A stretch of 64,000 bases of DNA, taken from contig MNCI01016355.1 of NCBI GenBank assembly GCA_015680685.1, forward strand, positions 795,388 through 859,387. Reading direction: 5' to 3'. Within the stretch, counting starts at the first letter, position 1; every line of letters begins with the position of its first letter. This stretch comes from Gnetum montanum. Taxonomy: Eukaryota > Streptophyta > Gnetopsida > Gnetales > Gnetaceae. The notes beneath the pieces were generated by a model. That model had not been told where the DNA came from, did not search any database, and saw nothing but the letters and a program-made list of their open reading frames with translations. Of the stretch, positions 32,169 to 43,345 are shown in pieces. A program made the translations under genes and the position numbers.

Positions 32169-32870
32169 CTAATAGATCAAGGAACTTCTTTGCATGTTCT
32201 TATGTTTATTCTTCTTATTACTCAATATGATAAGTAGAAGGTATTCTTGTTGGCCATGTAATGATGTAGAGTTGGCAATGTTAGCATTGTTGTTGCTATT
32301 GGCCCTACCTTGGGTGTTGGGAGTTTCATCTTGAAACTCCACATTTGAATATTGTTCAATGTTGACATTGTTAATAGGTGACAAAAACATGTTATCCTTG
32401 TGAATCATAATTTCACCATCCTCATATGGTAAATAAATCTTCTCATGTATGGGAGATGAGACTAATTAAAGCTTAGCCAACCATGATCTTCCTAGGATTC
32501 AATTAAAACCAGGTGTTTTTTCAACCACTAGAATGTTGGCAGATGTTGAAAACTATTTTCTATCTACAAAGTCTAATAAGATAAAACCTTGTATAGATAA
32601 TGAGATAAAACCTCATATAGGTACTTGGGACCCATTGAATGACTTGAGTGTGGAGGTAGAGGTCTCCTATATTTTTTTATTTAGGACTAATCGTTTAACA
32701 ATGGTAAATGGTATCACATTAGTTATTATCTCATCATCCACATGAACACGATGAACCTTATACTTGCCAATACGTATGGTAATGTGGAGAGGAGTAGGTA
32801 ATACTTCTCCATTTTGTGGGTCAATCTTCACTTCATTGTCATAAAAGGTAAGCATGGATTGATGCTTGTT
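32169..32870 (-). pseudogene. Element C aspartic protease remnant
   Basis: The minus-strand frame at 32855-32667 ends VHVDDEIITNVIPFTIVKRL. It aligns with the retropepsin active-site region (V-D-x-GS-x-x-N-x-x-P-x-x-x-x-x-L), with the catalytic DxGS changed. About 250 bases on, FN-stop-ILGRSWL matches the ILGRPWL motif, and YEDGEIMIHKDN follows as in gypsy proteases. Stops and shifts break it. No RT was found downstream (lower coordinates), unlike a normal gag-pol. Confidence 0.6.
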
Positions 32871-34234
32871 TTGTCTAAACTAGGTTTGCTCAATGATAGA
32901 GTGAATGAATTCTTTGTTAGCAGACATGTCTCTACTCACAGGAATAGATGTCAACATTTAAACTAGCATGTCACTATGAGTAAGAGAATTCATGACTATG
33001 TTCTATAGGTTTAATGATGTGTTCTTTTGTTTCAGGGACCATTTGGCTTGTTCCATTGTTGTAAGGAAATTATTTTCATTAACATGTGATGTTTTAGCCT
33101 TGGTAGTCTTAATTTCCTCCATTCTTCCTAGAATTTTTGACTCATGTTTTTCTTTAGCCTCTTGCTCATATTTATTTTGTGACTCTCTCTTGGTTGACTA
33201 GTTGATGCAATTTGAGTAATGGAGTTCATAGGTAGGGATACTTTTGGTGTAGGTTTCAATGGATCAGCTTGTTTCTAAGCCTTTTGTTATCGATTATCTT
33301 CAGTGTGCGTAGTCATTAGTTTGGTAGTAGGTTGCTTTCATTGTTGTTGTGGTGGTGATTTCTTGTTAGTTAGTGATGACATTGTTGAGGTATTGACCAC
33401 AATAGATGTGCATTAGTCATGGTTTATTATAGGTTTTCTTATAGATGTTGATAGTACCCTAATAATGAATGGTTCCCTAACCTTAGCAGGGTAGGTAACA
33501 TTTTTTTTGGATCATGATGTTGATGTCATTGAAGGTGGAACATGTATCAAAAAAGACACTTTAGGCTTTGGATGGCTAAGTGCTAGTTGGTGGTACCTTA
33601 ATTAAAAATAGTTTTATAGGAGAATTGGATTGAGTAAATGTTATAAATAAGGCTATGGTGTAGGAGCCATTGTTGGCATTTGGAGGATTGGGTTCATTTA
33701 GCACCAGCTCTCCTTGATCAATCATCTTCTAGAGACCATCTTTCAAGGCTAAGTAGAAATTAGTATCATGACTACCTAGTTGATGATAATGGGAAAACTT
33801 GTTAAGCCTAAAGTACTTTAGAAGTTTTGAATTATCTTTGGTTATCACTGTTGGGTCTCTAGCTATCTCACAAAAACAATCATGCCTCATATGAAATTCC
33901 TTAGATAGTTTCTTATGTTAAATATGATTGTCTTTAAGCAATTGTTTTGGGAGCTCAGAATGTTTCATGGGTAACTTAGCATATTTATACCTATCTTTGT
34001 GCTCAAAGTTTAGTCTTGGCTAGTTGGGAGTATATGAAGTAGATAGTTGTGATGAACTGGAAGATGTGTTGTGTGGTGAAGACTTTTGTCATTTTGTTTA
34101 TTTCATATCTTTTTTTTTACTATGGCCATGGTTGTTTTTGTTGGCTTAGTTTTCTTCCTATCCCTCTTTGTGTGCTGGTTTTTATAGGCTACATAGGTCG
34201 AATTGTTACTCACTTCAGTAGCCTTCTCAATGTT
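32871..34234 (-). pseudogene. Element C gag C-terminal part and gag-protease spacer
   Basis: Lies between the gag core and the protease on the minus strand. Short open stretches remain, but no zinc knuckle was identified with confidence. Confidence 0.4.
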
Positions 34235-35307
34235 TTAAATTTGTGAAAAGGTTTGGCTCAAGGATCGAGGTTCTAAGTAGTAGAGCTTTGACTTGATAAA
34301 ATCATTGATCATCCCCTTGAAAATGGCTAACAAGTAGGTTTTAGAGATGGGCTCTAGAATCTTATTAAGTATTGCATTCCATCTTTGAATAAAATTTTGA
34401 ACTAGTTTTAAGTTATTTTTAAACCTATTAAGGAATTGGGCAATTAGGTTATTAAGTGAAGAGATAGAGATCATCAATAATATCCTATACTAGACTAAAT
34501 CTTTGCCTATTAAGGACATAGGAAAAATGTGTAGTATTATATGAGGCCACACTTGTAGCATAAGGAACTTAGAGCAAAAGGTGATGAGGTGTGCGTTAGG
34601 TTCTCCTTCATCATTTTATTTGATGAAGTTTGGAATATGCATGCCTGTAGATAATGTTATTCAAGGAATGGTAGGATTGATGAGGTCATCTTGGTACAAG
34701 TCCATGACCTTTACTATTTATGTTATATTGGCTTCAAGTTTTTGCAACTTCTCAGTAAGTTCTTGGATCAATTGAAAGGCCTAATCCAAGCCTTGTAGCA
34801 CTCCTAAGGGCTACACTAGTTATTGTATAGCTTGGGACTATGGTTGCAAAATAGGTAATGGTATGGATTGGAAAGGTCACATGGCTATTGCTATAGGGGG
34901 GTTGAATAGGAAGAATGATATGTGTATAGGGACATGAGCAATGAAAGAGGTATTGGAAACAAAGGGATTATGTATGGAATTTGTATTCTAGATGAAGGAC
35001 TAGTTAAAATTGTAAAAGATTAAGACATGGAGGGAATTACTGATAGAGGTTGAGGTAGTATAATGAAAGGTGTGGAGGTAAATATAGAAGCAAACAAAGA
35101 AGTAGGTTGAGAGTTTTGATACATAGAGATCATAGGAGGTGCTTGGTTTACTATCGAGACTAAGCGCATAGGGTTGGTCATAGTTACTTTAGGTATGGAT
35201 CACTAGAATGGATCCCCTAGATGAGCATCAGCTTCATAGTATGCTACAAACTCTTCCTAATCCTTTAGGTGAGATCCTATACTAGCTTGTGTGTGAGGTC
35301 AACTCAT
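34235..35307 (-). pseudogene. Element C gag pseudogene
   Basis: The ATG at 35307 opens a frame with EEFVAYYEADAHLGDPF soon after, broken by stops. At about 34520-34230 the frame reads HIFPMSLIGKDLV, then SLNNLIAQFLNRFKNN, QNFIQRWNAILNKI and LLAIFKGMINDFIKS. This is the PF03732-type gag pattern (FP-x-SL-x-G, a W-x-x-L-x-x-x-F stretch, then RW and the F-x-x-GL region). It is a gypsy gag of another lineage than the Athila-like gag at 57000-58830. Confidence 0.65.
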
Positions 35308-36120
35308 ATTAATACTTGGAGTCGAAGTCCTTGTGTGGAATGTGTAAACCCACTTGGATTTTTATGCATATGAAGTTGTAATATTATTCGTTAATATTTA
35401 CATGAACTAGATTAAGTCCTAACGACCTAAGAAACTACCTACACTTCATTATGGGTGAGTCCTTGGGGTCATAGACATGAGCAGATTCATGGTTCAAGGC
35501 CATGGCTATTATGTTGTATGGTAGAATGGTTGGTGCAAAAGGCATAAACTATATAGGACCAAGTGATTAGGTAAACATGACAAAGGATTTAATGTTTTAC
35601 ACAAGCTATAGCTTATAGCATACAAGCTTGTAGTGTATGAGAGTTGTAGCATACGAGAGCTATAGCTTGTGGCAAATGATAGCTATAGCGTATGGGAGCT
35701 ATAGCTTGTGGCATATGAGAGCTATAGCTTGTGAGATTGTAGTGTATATGATATCTAGCATATTTGAGAAATCAAGCTAAAGCATAAGTGTGGAAGTAAG
35801 GAAAATAAGATGAATTATAACTGCAATAATAATTTAAAATTTTCTTAAGCATCTTTAACCAACACTGAGAAAAATGGCAAAAGGCTTTAGTGTATATAGA
35901 TAAAACTTCATAGACAATTATAAATGTGAAGAACGAAAGAAAAACTGCAAAACTATAAATGTAGGGAGCAAGGAAAGCAGTGTGTACTACAACTACAAAA
36001 ATAATAATTTTTTGCTATTTTTATACGGAATAAGAAAAGAACTATCTACTGCAATTATGAAAATAATAATATTTTTTTTTTGTTTTTCTGTAACATAAAA
36101 CTAAAAATTGGTTGTAATGT
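35308..36120 (-). mobile_element. Element C leader with short tandem array
   Basis: The untranslated leader on the minus strand, between the 5' LTR and gag. About 35590-35765 holds roughly eight units of about 20 bp (GAGCTATAGCTTGTGGCATA). No PBS matching a known tRNA end was found beside the LTR, so the LTR edge or the PBS is decayed. Confidence 0.5.
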
Positions 36121-37240
36121 TGAACACTAGGGTTTTAGTAAACCCAAAATAACTTTTAGTTTGCCAAATATGCTAACATACAAAGGCATAAATAGGCAAA
36201 GAATCTATTGCAGAAAGTTTTTAGATGAAGAAGTTAGGTAGAGATCCTTTTTCTAATGTAAGAAAACTATAATGATGGAAAAAATTGGTGCTAGAAACTT
36301 GAAAGAATCCATGCAAAAAAATTTTAACTCAAAAATCCATGAGCTTTAAAAGAATCTGGGGCACCTTGGGTGGTCTTGTCAATCACCTAAGTACTTGAAA
36401 AATTTGTTATCAAAAGGGATATATGAAAATAGGTAAAAACATGTAAATGTAGATCTAATAGTGGATCAGTGAATAAGAATAGAAAATAATACTCAAAATA
36501 GTAGAAAATGTGGAAAAAAATAAATTGTAAATTTGTATTAACTATAAAGTATAATGGTAAGACAATACAAATTATAGAACTAAATGTTTTGTAGATTGTT
36601 GTAAAGAATGATGCTAAAAATATGGCTTGTGGGTGGGTGGTGTGTGTTCCACAATCCTTCAAAATGTGTCAACTTTACTAAAATCTACTTTAAATGTCAC
36701 CACAATAGGTTCTTAGTGCTCACAATGATCATTGTTGGAGTGAAAAATGTTCCTAGGCTCTCAGATCTACTCTAAAAATATCTAGTTTGGAGAAGTCTCA
36801 AATCATCCAAAAAGTCCCCCAAAATTGTCTTGATTCTTGATTTTGTAAGTCACCATTTATTGTTACTATGTTGATAAGGTTCTTTCAAGTGTCATGGGTA
36901 GTTACACAATGTATTTAGATTATTTTCATGGCCCAAAACTGCAGCGTATGGGCCACTAGTGGTTTTAACTTTTTGTATCACATTTGATAGTGTTTTTGAC
37001 TTTTGAGCTCAAATATGCTAGCATAATGAAATTCATAGCTTATTAACAACATTGGCCATGAATTTCATTTTACATGTTAAAAAATGATTCATAATTTTTT
37101 CCAAAACAAGGTGAAAAGGTAGCATTTTTTATGGGAAAATAATGTAATTGTTTCTACCCTCAAATCTAATCAAAATTACAATTAAAATCTAGCTACCAGT
37201 GTTTTCTTTTCATAACATGAATTTGCCTTGAAGTGTTTCA
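36121..37240 (-). mobile_element. 5' LTR of element C
   Basis: The second copy of the roughly 1.1-kb direct repeat at 24512-25605. The right edge TTGAAGTGTTTCA gives a TGAAACAC start on the minus strand. By eye the two copies differ by roughly 15-20%, so the element is old. The flanks do not show a matching duplication. Confidence 0.65.
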
Positions 37241-39690
37241 ATTTTTAGAATATTTTTTTATATTTGCAACTACTTGAGAACCCTAAATAGATAGATCTTC
37301 TACTATTACTAACCAAAAAAGCAATCAAAAGATATTTAGGCTTAAGAGATTGAATTGAAACATTGATCCAAGGTCATCTATGTGACTGTAGATGGCACCA
37401 AAATGGGGATTGTAAGTAGGTGGGCCATGATTGCCTCTTGATTGTAAGAGACTAGGGGGACGTAAAGAACAACAATGGTAAGGTGAATGTCTCTTATTTA
37501 GTCAAAGCAATTGCTATGGCTCTCAATCTACCAAATGAAGGGGCTAAGGTAGCCCATTTGTTAACTAGATCTAACCCCAACACTAAGAAATTATGGCTAA
37601 GATGGGCATACAGCAAGGAGGATAAAACGTACAATGAAATGACTTTGGAGGAGAGAACATATTTCAAGATCGGGACTTACCACCTGTTTTCCACAAAAGG
37701 GCTTAATTGAATTTCAACTTATGTAGCTAGGGGAAGTGCGATTTTAATGGGTAAATAAGTAGCCAATCTTCCCCACTTTTACCTTACCAAAATTCAAAGG
37801 TAGTTTGAAGAAAAGAAGGTAGGGAAACCAACACTTCCTTTTCCTTGGCTAATTAGAAGGTTGTGCAAGTATGCTAGAATCCTAGGATATAGTAGTGATA
37901 TCCCTAGGAAGGCTTAAAATGCCTCCTTCACTAAACTCCTAAAACCTACAACATCAAGAAAGGATCTTGGTAAAGAATAAGAAGTAGAGAAGGAGGTAGA
38001 GCCACAAGTAGAAACACAACACAAGCCTGAGTAGCACCCATAGACACAAGCTCTACCACTACCACCACCACAAGACTACAAGCCCTCAATGAGCCATTTG
38101 TAGAAGATCACTAAAGTAGTCAGCTGGGGAAGTAGGAAAGAGTCCAACCTCTTTTGAGTCATGGATGATGTCATACGAGCCACAGTGTTAATTGAACCAA
38201 TGTAGGGAGAGATCTCATTGCAATCAAGAGGAGAAGGATCCCAATGATCATGACAAATCTCTGGGAACACCGCATCCTTCCAAGTAATGCTCGAATCTGG
38301 TGAAGGTGCTATAGTTGTGATATTGTAACATGAGGATGCGACAAGTGCAGCAAAGGTAATCACATATCATATCAAAGAATCATTTAATGTGCCTATTGTG
38401 CCAGTGTCAGCCAAGACTTCAATGACTCCTATAGTGCATGAGGATGTGCATGATCAACTATTGCAAATAGGCCAAGTAATGACAACTTTGTTTGACATCC
38501 CTAGTGATGTCATTGCAACCCAATCAGACCTCATTACCACGAAAGGAAAGTTGGTCATGATAGAAGTCAGGGTAGAGCATGTGGAAGAAAAAATACAAAG
38601 ATTACAAGAAGAGTTGGCTACCTTGAGAGCCAAATGATAGGACCTTGTCCATTTTATTATGCTAGACCAACTCGAACAATTCAAGATGGAGAAGCTCACT
38701 AAGTTAACTAAGAAGAGAACAGTTGCCAAGCAAGAGAAAGAGAAGGTAGTTTGCAATGCCTTTGCTGTTGATGCACAATCCCATGCATACAAAAAGACAT
38801 TAACTATTGTATTAGAAGAGAATAAGCAGCTTGCTGTAGATAACTCAAAGTTAACCATAATGGAGAAGCAAAAGAACATTCTAGAAGAAAGCATCCACTA
38901 GTTAAGAGAATAATTGATGAGGATCAACCAAGACATTAATAGATTGGCCAAAGAGAATAGAACCCTATCAATGGAGGAGGTTTGTGCTATCTACTAGAAG
39001 TCAACAGCTAAAATTAGTGTATGAAAAAATGAGGCCAAAAAGTACTAGAAACTAAAGGAGCACTTTTGTGACTAAGTAGGCACGTACAAGCATATAAATG
39101 AAAAAGAAATCCAAATGGCCAAAGCCCACATTAGCTCATTGTTAGCACAGAATCTTGACTGGTAGCCCATCTTGGATAGCTATGCCTTGGTCTATCAAGT
39201 GGAAGTCAAGAATAAGGACCTACAAATAGAAGATATGAAGGAATACATGATGTTGGCTAACCTCAAATATGCCAACCTTGCCATGTTAACAACAAGTTGC
39301 CTCTGAAATGAGCTGGAAAAACAAGTGGCAACCACCTATGCATTGTATGAGAAGAAGGTTGCAAATCGAAAGGATGCTTTGTAGAAATTGTAGGTGGAAA
39401 ACTTAGAATTAGAGGTGGTTAAAGCTAGTTATCAAGGAAAAAAGGACATAGCCTCGAACCTAGCTAGAAGATTGATTGATTATCATGAACTTAGAGACAA
39501 AGCTAGGACCTTTGAGGAAGAGTGACGATAGTTCGTAGCTTGGTATGTGAAGGAAAATTAGATGTTCCCACAACTGCCATGTCCTTGGGATGTACCAACA
39601 CTAGCATGCATTAACTCAGTAGCCTGGATAGTACATGATCCATGGAAGGAGGAGGAGAAGTTGTAGGCATTGCTTAATTGTTATAAATTT
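37241..39690 (+). pseudogene. Element A third ORF (post-pol, coiled coil)
   Basis: A broken sense-strand ORF downstream of pol, resumed after element C. About 37483-37900 includes NVSYLVKAIAMALNLP and PTLPFPWLIRRLCKYARI. This resembles the C-terminal part of the plant 'putative transposon protein' domain (PF20167-like; resemblance only). About 38389-39540 is a long heptad-rich coiled coil (EEKIQRLQEELATLRAK, MLANLKYANLAMLTT). About 39560-39650 gives MFPQLPCPWDVPTL. The same three parts occur in the same order at 49660-47470 (minus). Function unknown; it occupies the position where Athila elements carry an env-like ORF. Confidence 0.6.
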
Positions 39691-40516
39691 TAAAAGCCTA
39701 GTGACAAAGGCCTCACTTTCAATGTTGTAGAAAGCATAGGCATCATGAAAGTCTTGTAAATGATGTTGTAGATCTAAATTATAGACTCCTAAAAATTTAT
39801 GAATATTATTCATGTTAAGCTTAGGTAGGCAACACTTTTGGCAATGCCCACAAGATATCTTTATTACCTCTATGATCTGCATTAGGCTCTTAGTGGCTAG
39901 AAAGGGTTCATCATCATCAAATAGGCTGTGAGGGAAATTTCCATCTCTATTCATTTGATCGTGATGATGTTGTCCATGTTCATAGTGACATCTTTGATCC
40001 TTCTTGTGGGTTCAATTTCAACTTTTAGTTCGACCCTTTAGTGGAGCCTTATCTTCATACCTATGTTCATCTTTGTCAAAACTAGACATTGAAGGGGAAG
40101 AGAAAGATGAGGAACTGGAAGGATTGCCATGGTTTCTATGGTATTCCTTAGGTCTTTTGATTTATCATCTCTTGGTTTCAAGGAGGTCTTAGGCCTTGAC
40201 ACCTCTCCTAGTTTAGGATTTACATCTTCTCCTCCAAAACTGTCTACCTTAGGTAAATGTAGTCTTTGAGTATCATCAAGGTGGTCATGATCATAAGAAA
40301 CCCCTACATAAGGTTGGTCACTCCAATTTTCTTCATCGTGTATCTCATTAATTCTCCAATGAATGTGTTCTCTATATAGTGCATGGTCACTTCCTTATGG
40401 GAAATACATTGTTGTTGGTTTGTTATGTGTGTGAGCTAAGAGTTTTTAAAAGATATATTGTTAATACCTTTTATAGTGATCATGTATAATATAACTAATC
40501 TAGATAACTAGCACCA
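39691..40516 (-). pseudogene. Element D gag fragment and leader
   Basis: The minus-strand frame (39954-39616) contains MNNIHKFLGVYNLDLQHHL, then QDFHDAYAFYNIE, matching the gag core seen in elements A and B (L-Q-x-FHD-x-YA-L-x-NIE). A Ser-rich, acidic segment precedes it (about 40040-40120). It is truncated where the plus-strand third ORF of element A ends (about 39690). Confidence 0.6.
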
Positions 40517-40534
40517 TCCCTGAGAATGGTGCCA
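40517..40534 (-). promoter_or_regulatory. Primer binding site of element D (tRNA-Asp type)
   Basis: The minus strand reads TGGCACCATTCTCAGGGA one base from the LTR end, resembling the Asp-type PBS of Athila/Tat elements. Confidence 0.75.
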
Positions 40535-40535
40535 A

Positions 40536-41345
40536 TGATGAGTGGCCGTACAAATCACTAAGACATTTATGGGTGATCTAGTCAAATTCCATGGACCTAT
40601 AGTTCTTTAGTGCAATAGATCTTCTAATAAGTGAAATGGGTATTGATAACGTTCATTGTCTTCCTAGCTACACTTGTCAGGTTCAAGGATATGGTTTAAG
40701 TGTAATTGAGGTACATGATTTTTTTTATTTTATGTTTTAAAAATTTGATTACCTATAACAAGAATGAAAGGTCAAGTAATTTAAGATCTAATTTATCTAT
40801 TGCCTAGCTAGGCTAACACAAGTACCCATCCCACTTTCTTGGACACATCTTGAACACATATAGTGCTACTGGGCTACCAAACGTTAAGCATTGCTGGGTT
40901 ACCAAGTACTATATGTATGCTCAAAGTGGTCATGCTTGTGTTCATTAACAATTGGAAAGTATTTTCTTAATTAAAATGTAGTGAAGTAAAGTGCATTAAA
41001 AGAAACATTAATCTATTCTTAGTGCTGCAAGGATTGTCAAAAGAGTTCATGTTTATTCCCATCACACTATTGCACTCAAGTACATTAGTGTTCAAACAAA
41101 GAACTGTAAACACTTAGACTCCTTTTGTGGGCACTTAGAAAATATTCTAAATCTGGAGAAAATAAACTACAAGAGCTTTGCTACTTTGATTGAAAACTAA
41201 AAACTTACTGTCAAATCAAGAGCCTAGGCACTATACTTATAGGCCAGCGTATACCCCCTGACATTGGATACCCAACGTTGCATCTAGGCCTAAATGTCGA
41301 ATACCTGATGTCACAGCTCTGATGTTAGAGTAGATGAAGAAATGT
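40536..41345 (-). mobile_element. 5' LTR of minus-strand element D
   Basis: The left edge TGATGAGTGG is next to the PBS. The stretch with the doubled GGTTACCAAG-type box (about 40865-40905), and the part up to the TATA region near 41240, match the LTR at 17648-18513 closely. The U3 end is not clear, so 41345 is approximate. The U5 part differs from that of 17648-18513, so the two may not come from the same insertion. Confidence 0.65.
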
Positions 41346-41399
41346 GTTTGATCAGACATGAAGAGTAGTAGTAGAAGATAGTTTTAGTTTTTAATTTTG

Positions 41400-42118
41400 G
41401 TAGTTTTTCTTAAAGTTTTGTTATTCTTGGTGCATGCCCGCAATGTGATGTTTGTAATCATATAACACCTTTGTTCAAGCATGATGTACTTGGACACATT
41501 ATAGGGTTGGCAATAAAGATCAAGATTACTCCCATAATTGTAGCATCCACTTAGATTATTATTGCTTTGAATTGTTAATTATTTACTACTTTATTTAGTT
41601 AAATGTTTCCATTTATTGCTATTATTAAGCTGAATGCATACACCTTAATCACGAGTGTTTAAGTGTAGATACTTGGTAACCCAGTGGTGTATTGTTTGGG
41701 ATACCTAATGACATAAGCTTGGCAATTCCAAAAGTAGTCTCATGAAGTCCAAGACATATATGAACGATTAAGGGTAGATACCCATTGCATGTAGGCTAGT
41801 TAGATTTCACTTTCCTTTGTTTGGTAGCTTAGTTAATTCATCTCTTTATCGTCATCAGGAGTAGCATAGAATTAGACAACATCATATGTCTCACTTTGGA
41901 CTNAGAGTAGCATAGAATTAGACAACATCATATGTCTCACTTTGGACTAAACCATACATGACAAAGCCACCACTAGTCCAAGTGGGAAGCCAACAAACTA
42001 TGATCAGAGCATAATGATCTAGATACCACAACTAGTCCCATCCACAGAATTCAACCAGATCATGTGTGAACACTTATGCTTCGTATGGTTGAGCACAGGG
42101 GTACCTCGTTGTTCATCA
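41400..42118 (+). mobile_element. Plus-strand LTR (family member), solo or 3' end
   Basis: Ends GTTGTTCATCA at 42118. It carries the AATAAAGATC signal (about 41512), the TTGGTAACCCAG box (about 41680) and the ATGGTTGAGCACAGGGG end. Its U5 part is about 78% like the complement of 17648-17830. No PBS follows, so it is a 3' or solo LTR. The left end is not resolved. A single N and a 44-bp duplicated assembly overlap lie inside (41859-41948). Confidence 0.6.
41859..41948. other. Assembly join: N flanked by a 44-bp duplicate
   Basis: Bases 41859-41902 and 41905-41948 are identical, separated by the N at 41903 and one base. This is the signature of two contig ends that overlap but were not merged, so about 46 bases are probably counted twice. 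Confidence 0.85.
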
Positions 42119-42182
42119 AAACCCATGACTTGGAGCTTCCAAATCAAGTGTCTTACCATTAGGCTAATGCCTCATTGTTAAG
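42119..42182 (-). mobile_element. SINE family 1 head fragment
   Basis: The complement gives AATGAGGCATTAGCCTAATGG and CTCCAAGTCATGGGTT, the head of family 1, directly abutting the LTR end at 42118. Confidence 0.55.
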
Positions 42183-42424
42183 ATTAATGGATTGCATTCA
42201 TAACTCATAGGTTTGATCTAATTGATCTACATGAAACATACAAAAATTGTGCAAAAGATAAACTATAGAAATTAAAAATGGGAGGGGATGGGATTTGATG
42301 AAAATAAGACTAGATGGCTATATGTGCCCCTTAGACATATAGCCAATATGAAACTTCTATAGAATGTAAGTGGAATGTTATAGCTACCCCTAGGCTAATA
42401 CTTCATTGTTAAAATTATTAATAA

Positions 42425-42575
42425 GGTACTAGCCTAGTGGTAATACTCTTGACTTTAAAGCTCTAAGTCATGGGTTCAATTCTAGTGGGCAATGTTGAAT
42501 TATAAAGTTCTAATTAGACTATATATCTTGGGGTATACCTATATTACAATCATTTTAAGGTTTCAATACCCTCTA
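42425..42575 (+). mobile_element. SINE family 1 copy, best preserved
   Basis: A-box-like TAGCCTAGTGGTAATAC, B-box-like GGGTTCAATTCT about 30 bases later, then the tail GGGCAATG ... ATATCTTGGGG ... TTCAATACC. This is the clearest tRNA-like head in the window and a good reference for the other copies. A head fragment in the opposite orientation lies just upstream (about 42390-42415). Confidence 0.65.
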
Positions 42576-42769
42576 CTTCCTTGTTAAAACTATTAATGTT
42601 GGATCAGTTTTATGGATTTCCATGGTTAATATTAAATTAGTCTAGTATAGTTCAATTTAGTAATTATGAAGGAGTTGGAACATGACCTATTTATTTTTAT
42701 GCACTCTAGGATATATGGAAAACTTGATAATTTCATATAATTTAAGTAGAATATAATGGTGTGTTAGAT

Positions 42770-42850
42770 TAGCACATTTCTTAAATCAAACTTATGATTT
42801 ACAAACCACAAATCATAAAGCTGCATGCTCTAACCAACTAAGCAATGTTT
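42770..42850 (-). mobile_element. tRNA-like SINE fragment (third type)
   Basis: The complement reads GCTTAGTTGGTTAGAGCATG followed by a degraded B box (AAGTTTGATTTAAG), as in tRNA-derived SINE heads. Related pieces are at 43255-43345 (plus) and about 61285-61370 (minus). Confidence 0.4.
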
Positions 42851-42954
42851 TGCTAAATTAATTTAAGAGGTGTTAGAACTTGAAGCTTTTTTTTAATCAT
42901 ATTTACCCCTAAGACATATAGTTACGTTAGAGCTTTATAGCATATCTTTATCCA

Positions 42955-43022
42955 CCAATTTTGAATCCATAACATAGAGCTTCTAAATCAAGAGTTTTAT
43001 CACTAGGCTAACATCTTATTAC
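42955..43022 (-). mobile_element. SINE family 1 head fragment
   Basis: The complement contains GTTAGCCTAGTGATAAAAC and AGCTCTATGTTATGGATTC, the family 1 head with decay in both boxes. Confidence 0.45.
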
Positions 43023-43254
43023 ACTAAATTAATTTAGATGTTAAAATATTTACTTAAAAGTATACATCTACCCCATATTTCATTATTTTACATTTCACTT
43101 TCTTTTATTTTGTAATTTAAATCATTTTAAAAGTAATTCACTCATGCTTTTTTTAATAATGATTAATTTCAAGTTTAAAAAAATTAATTACATGACCAAC
43201 TTATATGTTAAACAAGACACAATTAATGAGGTGTAGTTCATTAGTTAATATTTT

Positions 43255-43345
43255 CAATAAGGCACATCTTACTTAGTTAAAAGCATGTAGCTTGTGGTAT
43301 GCAAGTCATAGGTTTGATTCTAAGTAATATGTTGGGAGAAAATAT
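43255..43345 (+). mobile_element. tRNA-like SINE fragment (third type)
   Basis: TTACTTAGTTAAAAGCATG is followed by GGTATGCAAGTCATAGG and TTTGATTCTAAG, an A-box and B-box-like pair at tRNA spacing. Confidence 0.4.

Noticed and set aside
36387-36662. 91-codon hydrophobic ORF, minus strand
   Set aside because: Lies within the 5' LTR of element C; AT-rich LTR sequence read as Phe, Leu and Ile.
38454-38894. 146-codon minus-strand ORF rich in Ser and Cys
   Set aside because: Complement of the coiled-coil coding part of the element A third ORF.
17648-41345. A single intact minus-strand element with LTRs at 17648-18513 and 40536-41345
   Set aside because: Pol and third ORF between them run on the plus strand, the U5 parts of the two LTRs differ, and no shared flanking duplication was found.
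41859-41948. True tandem duplication of 44 bp
   Set aside because: The copies meet at an N; a contig overlap is the simpler explanation, as at 52276.
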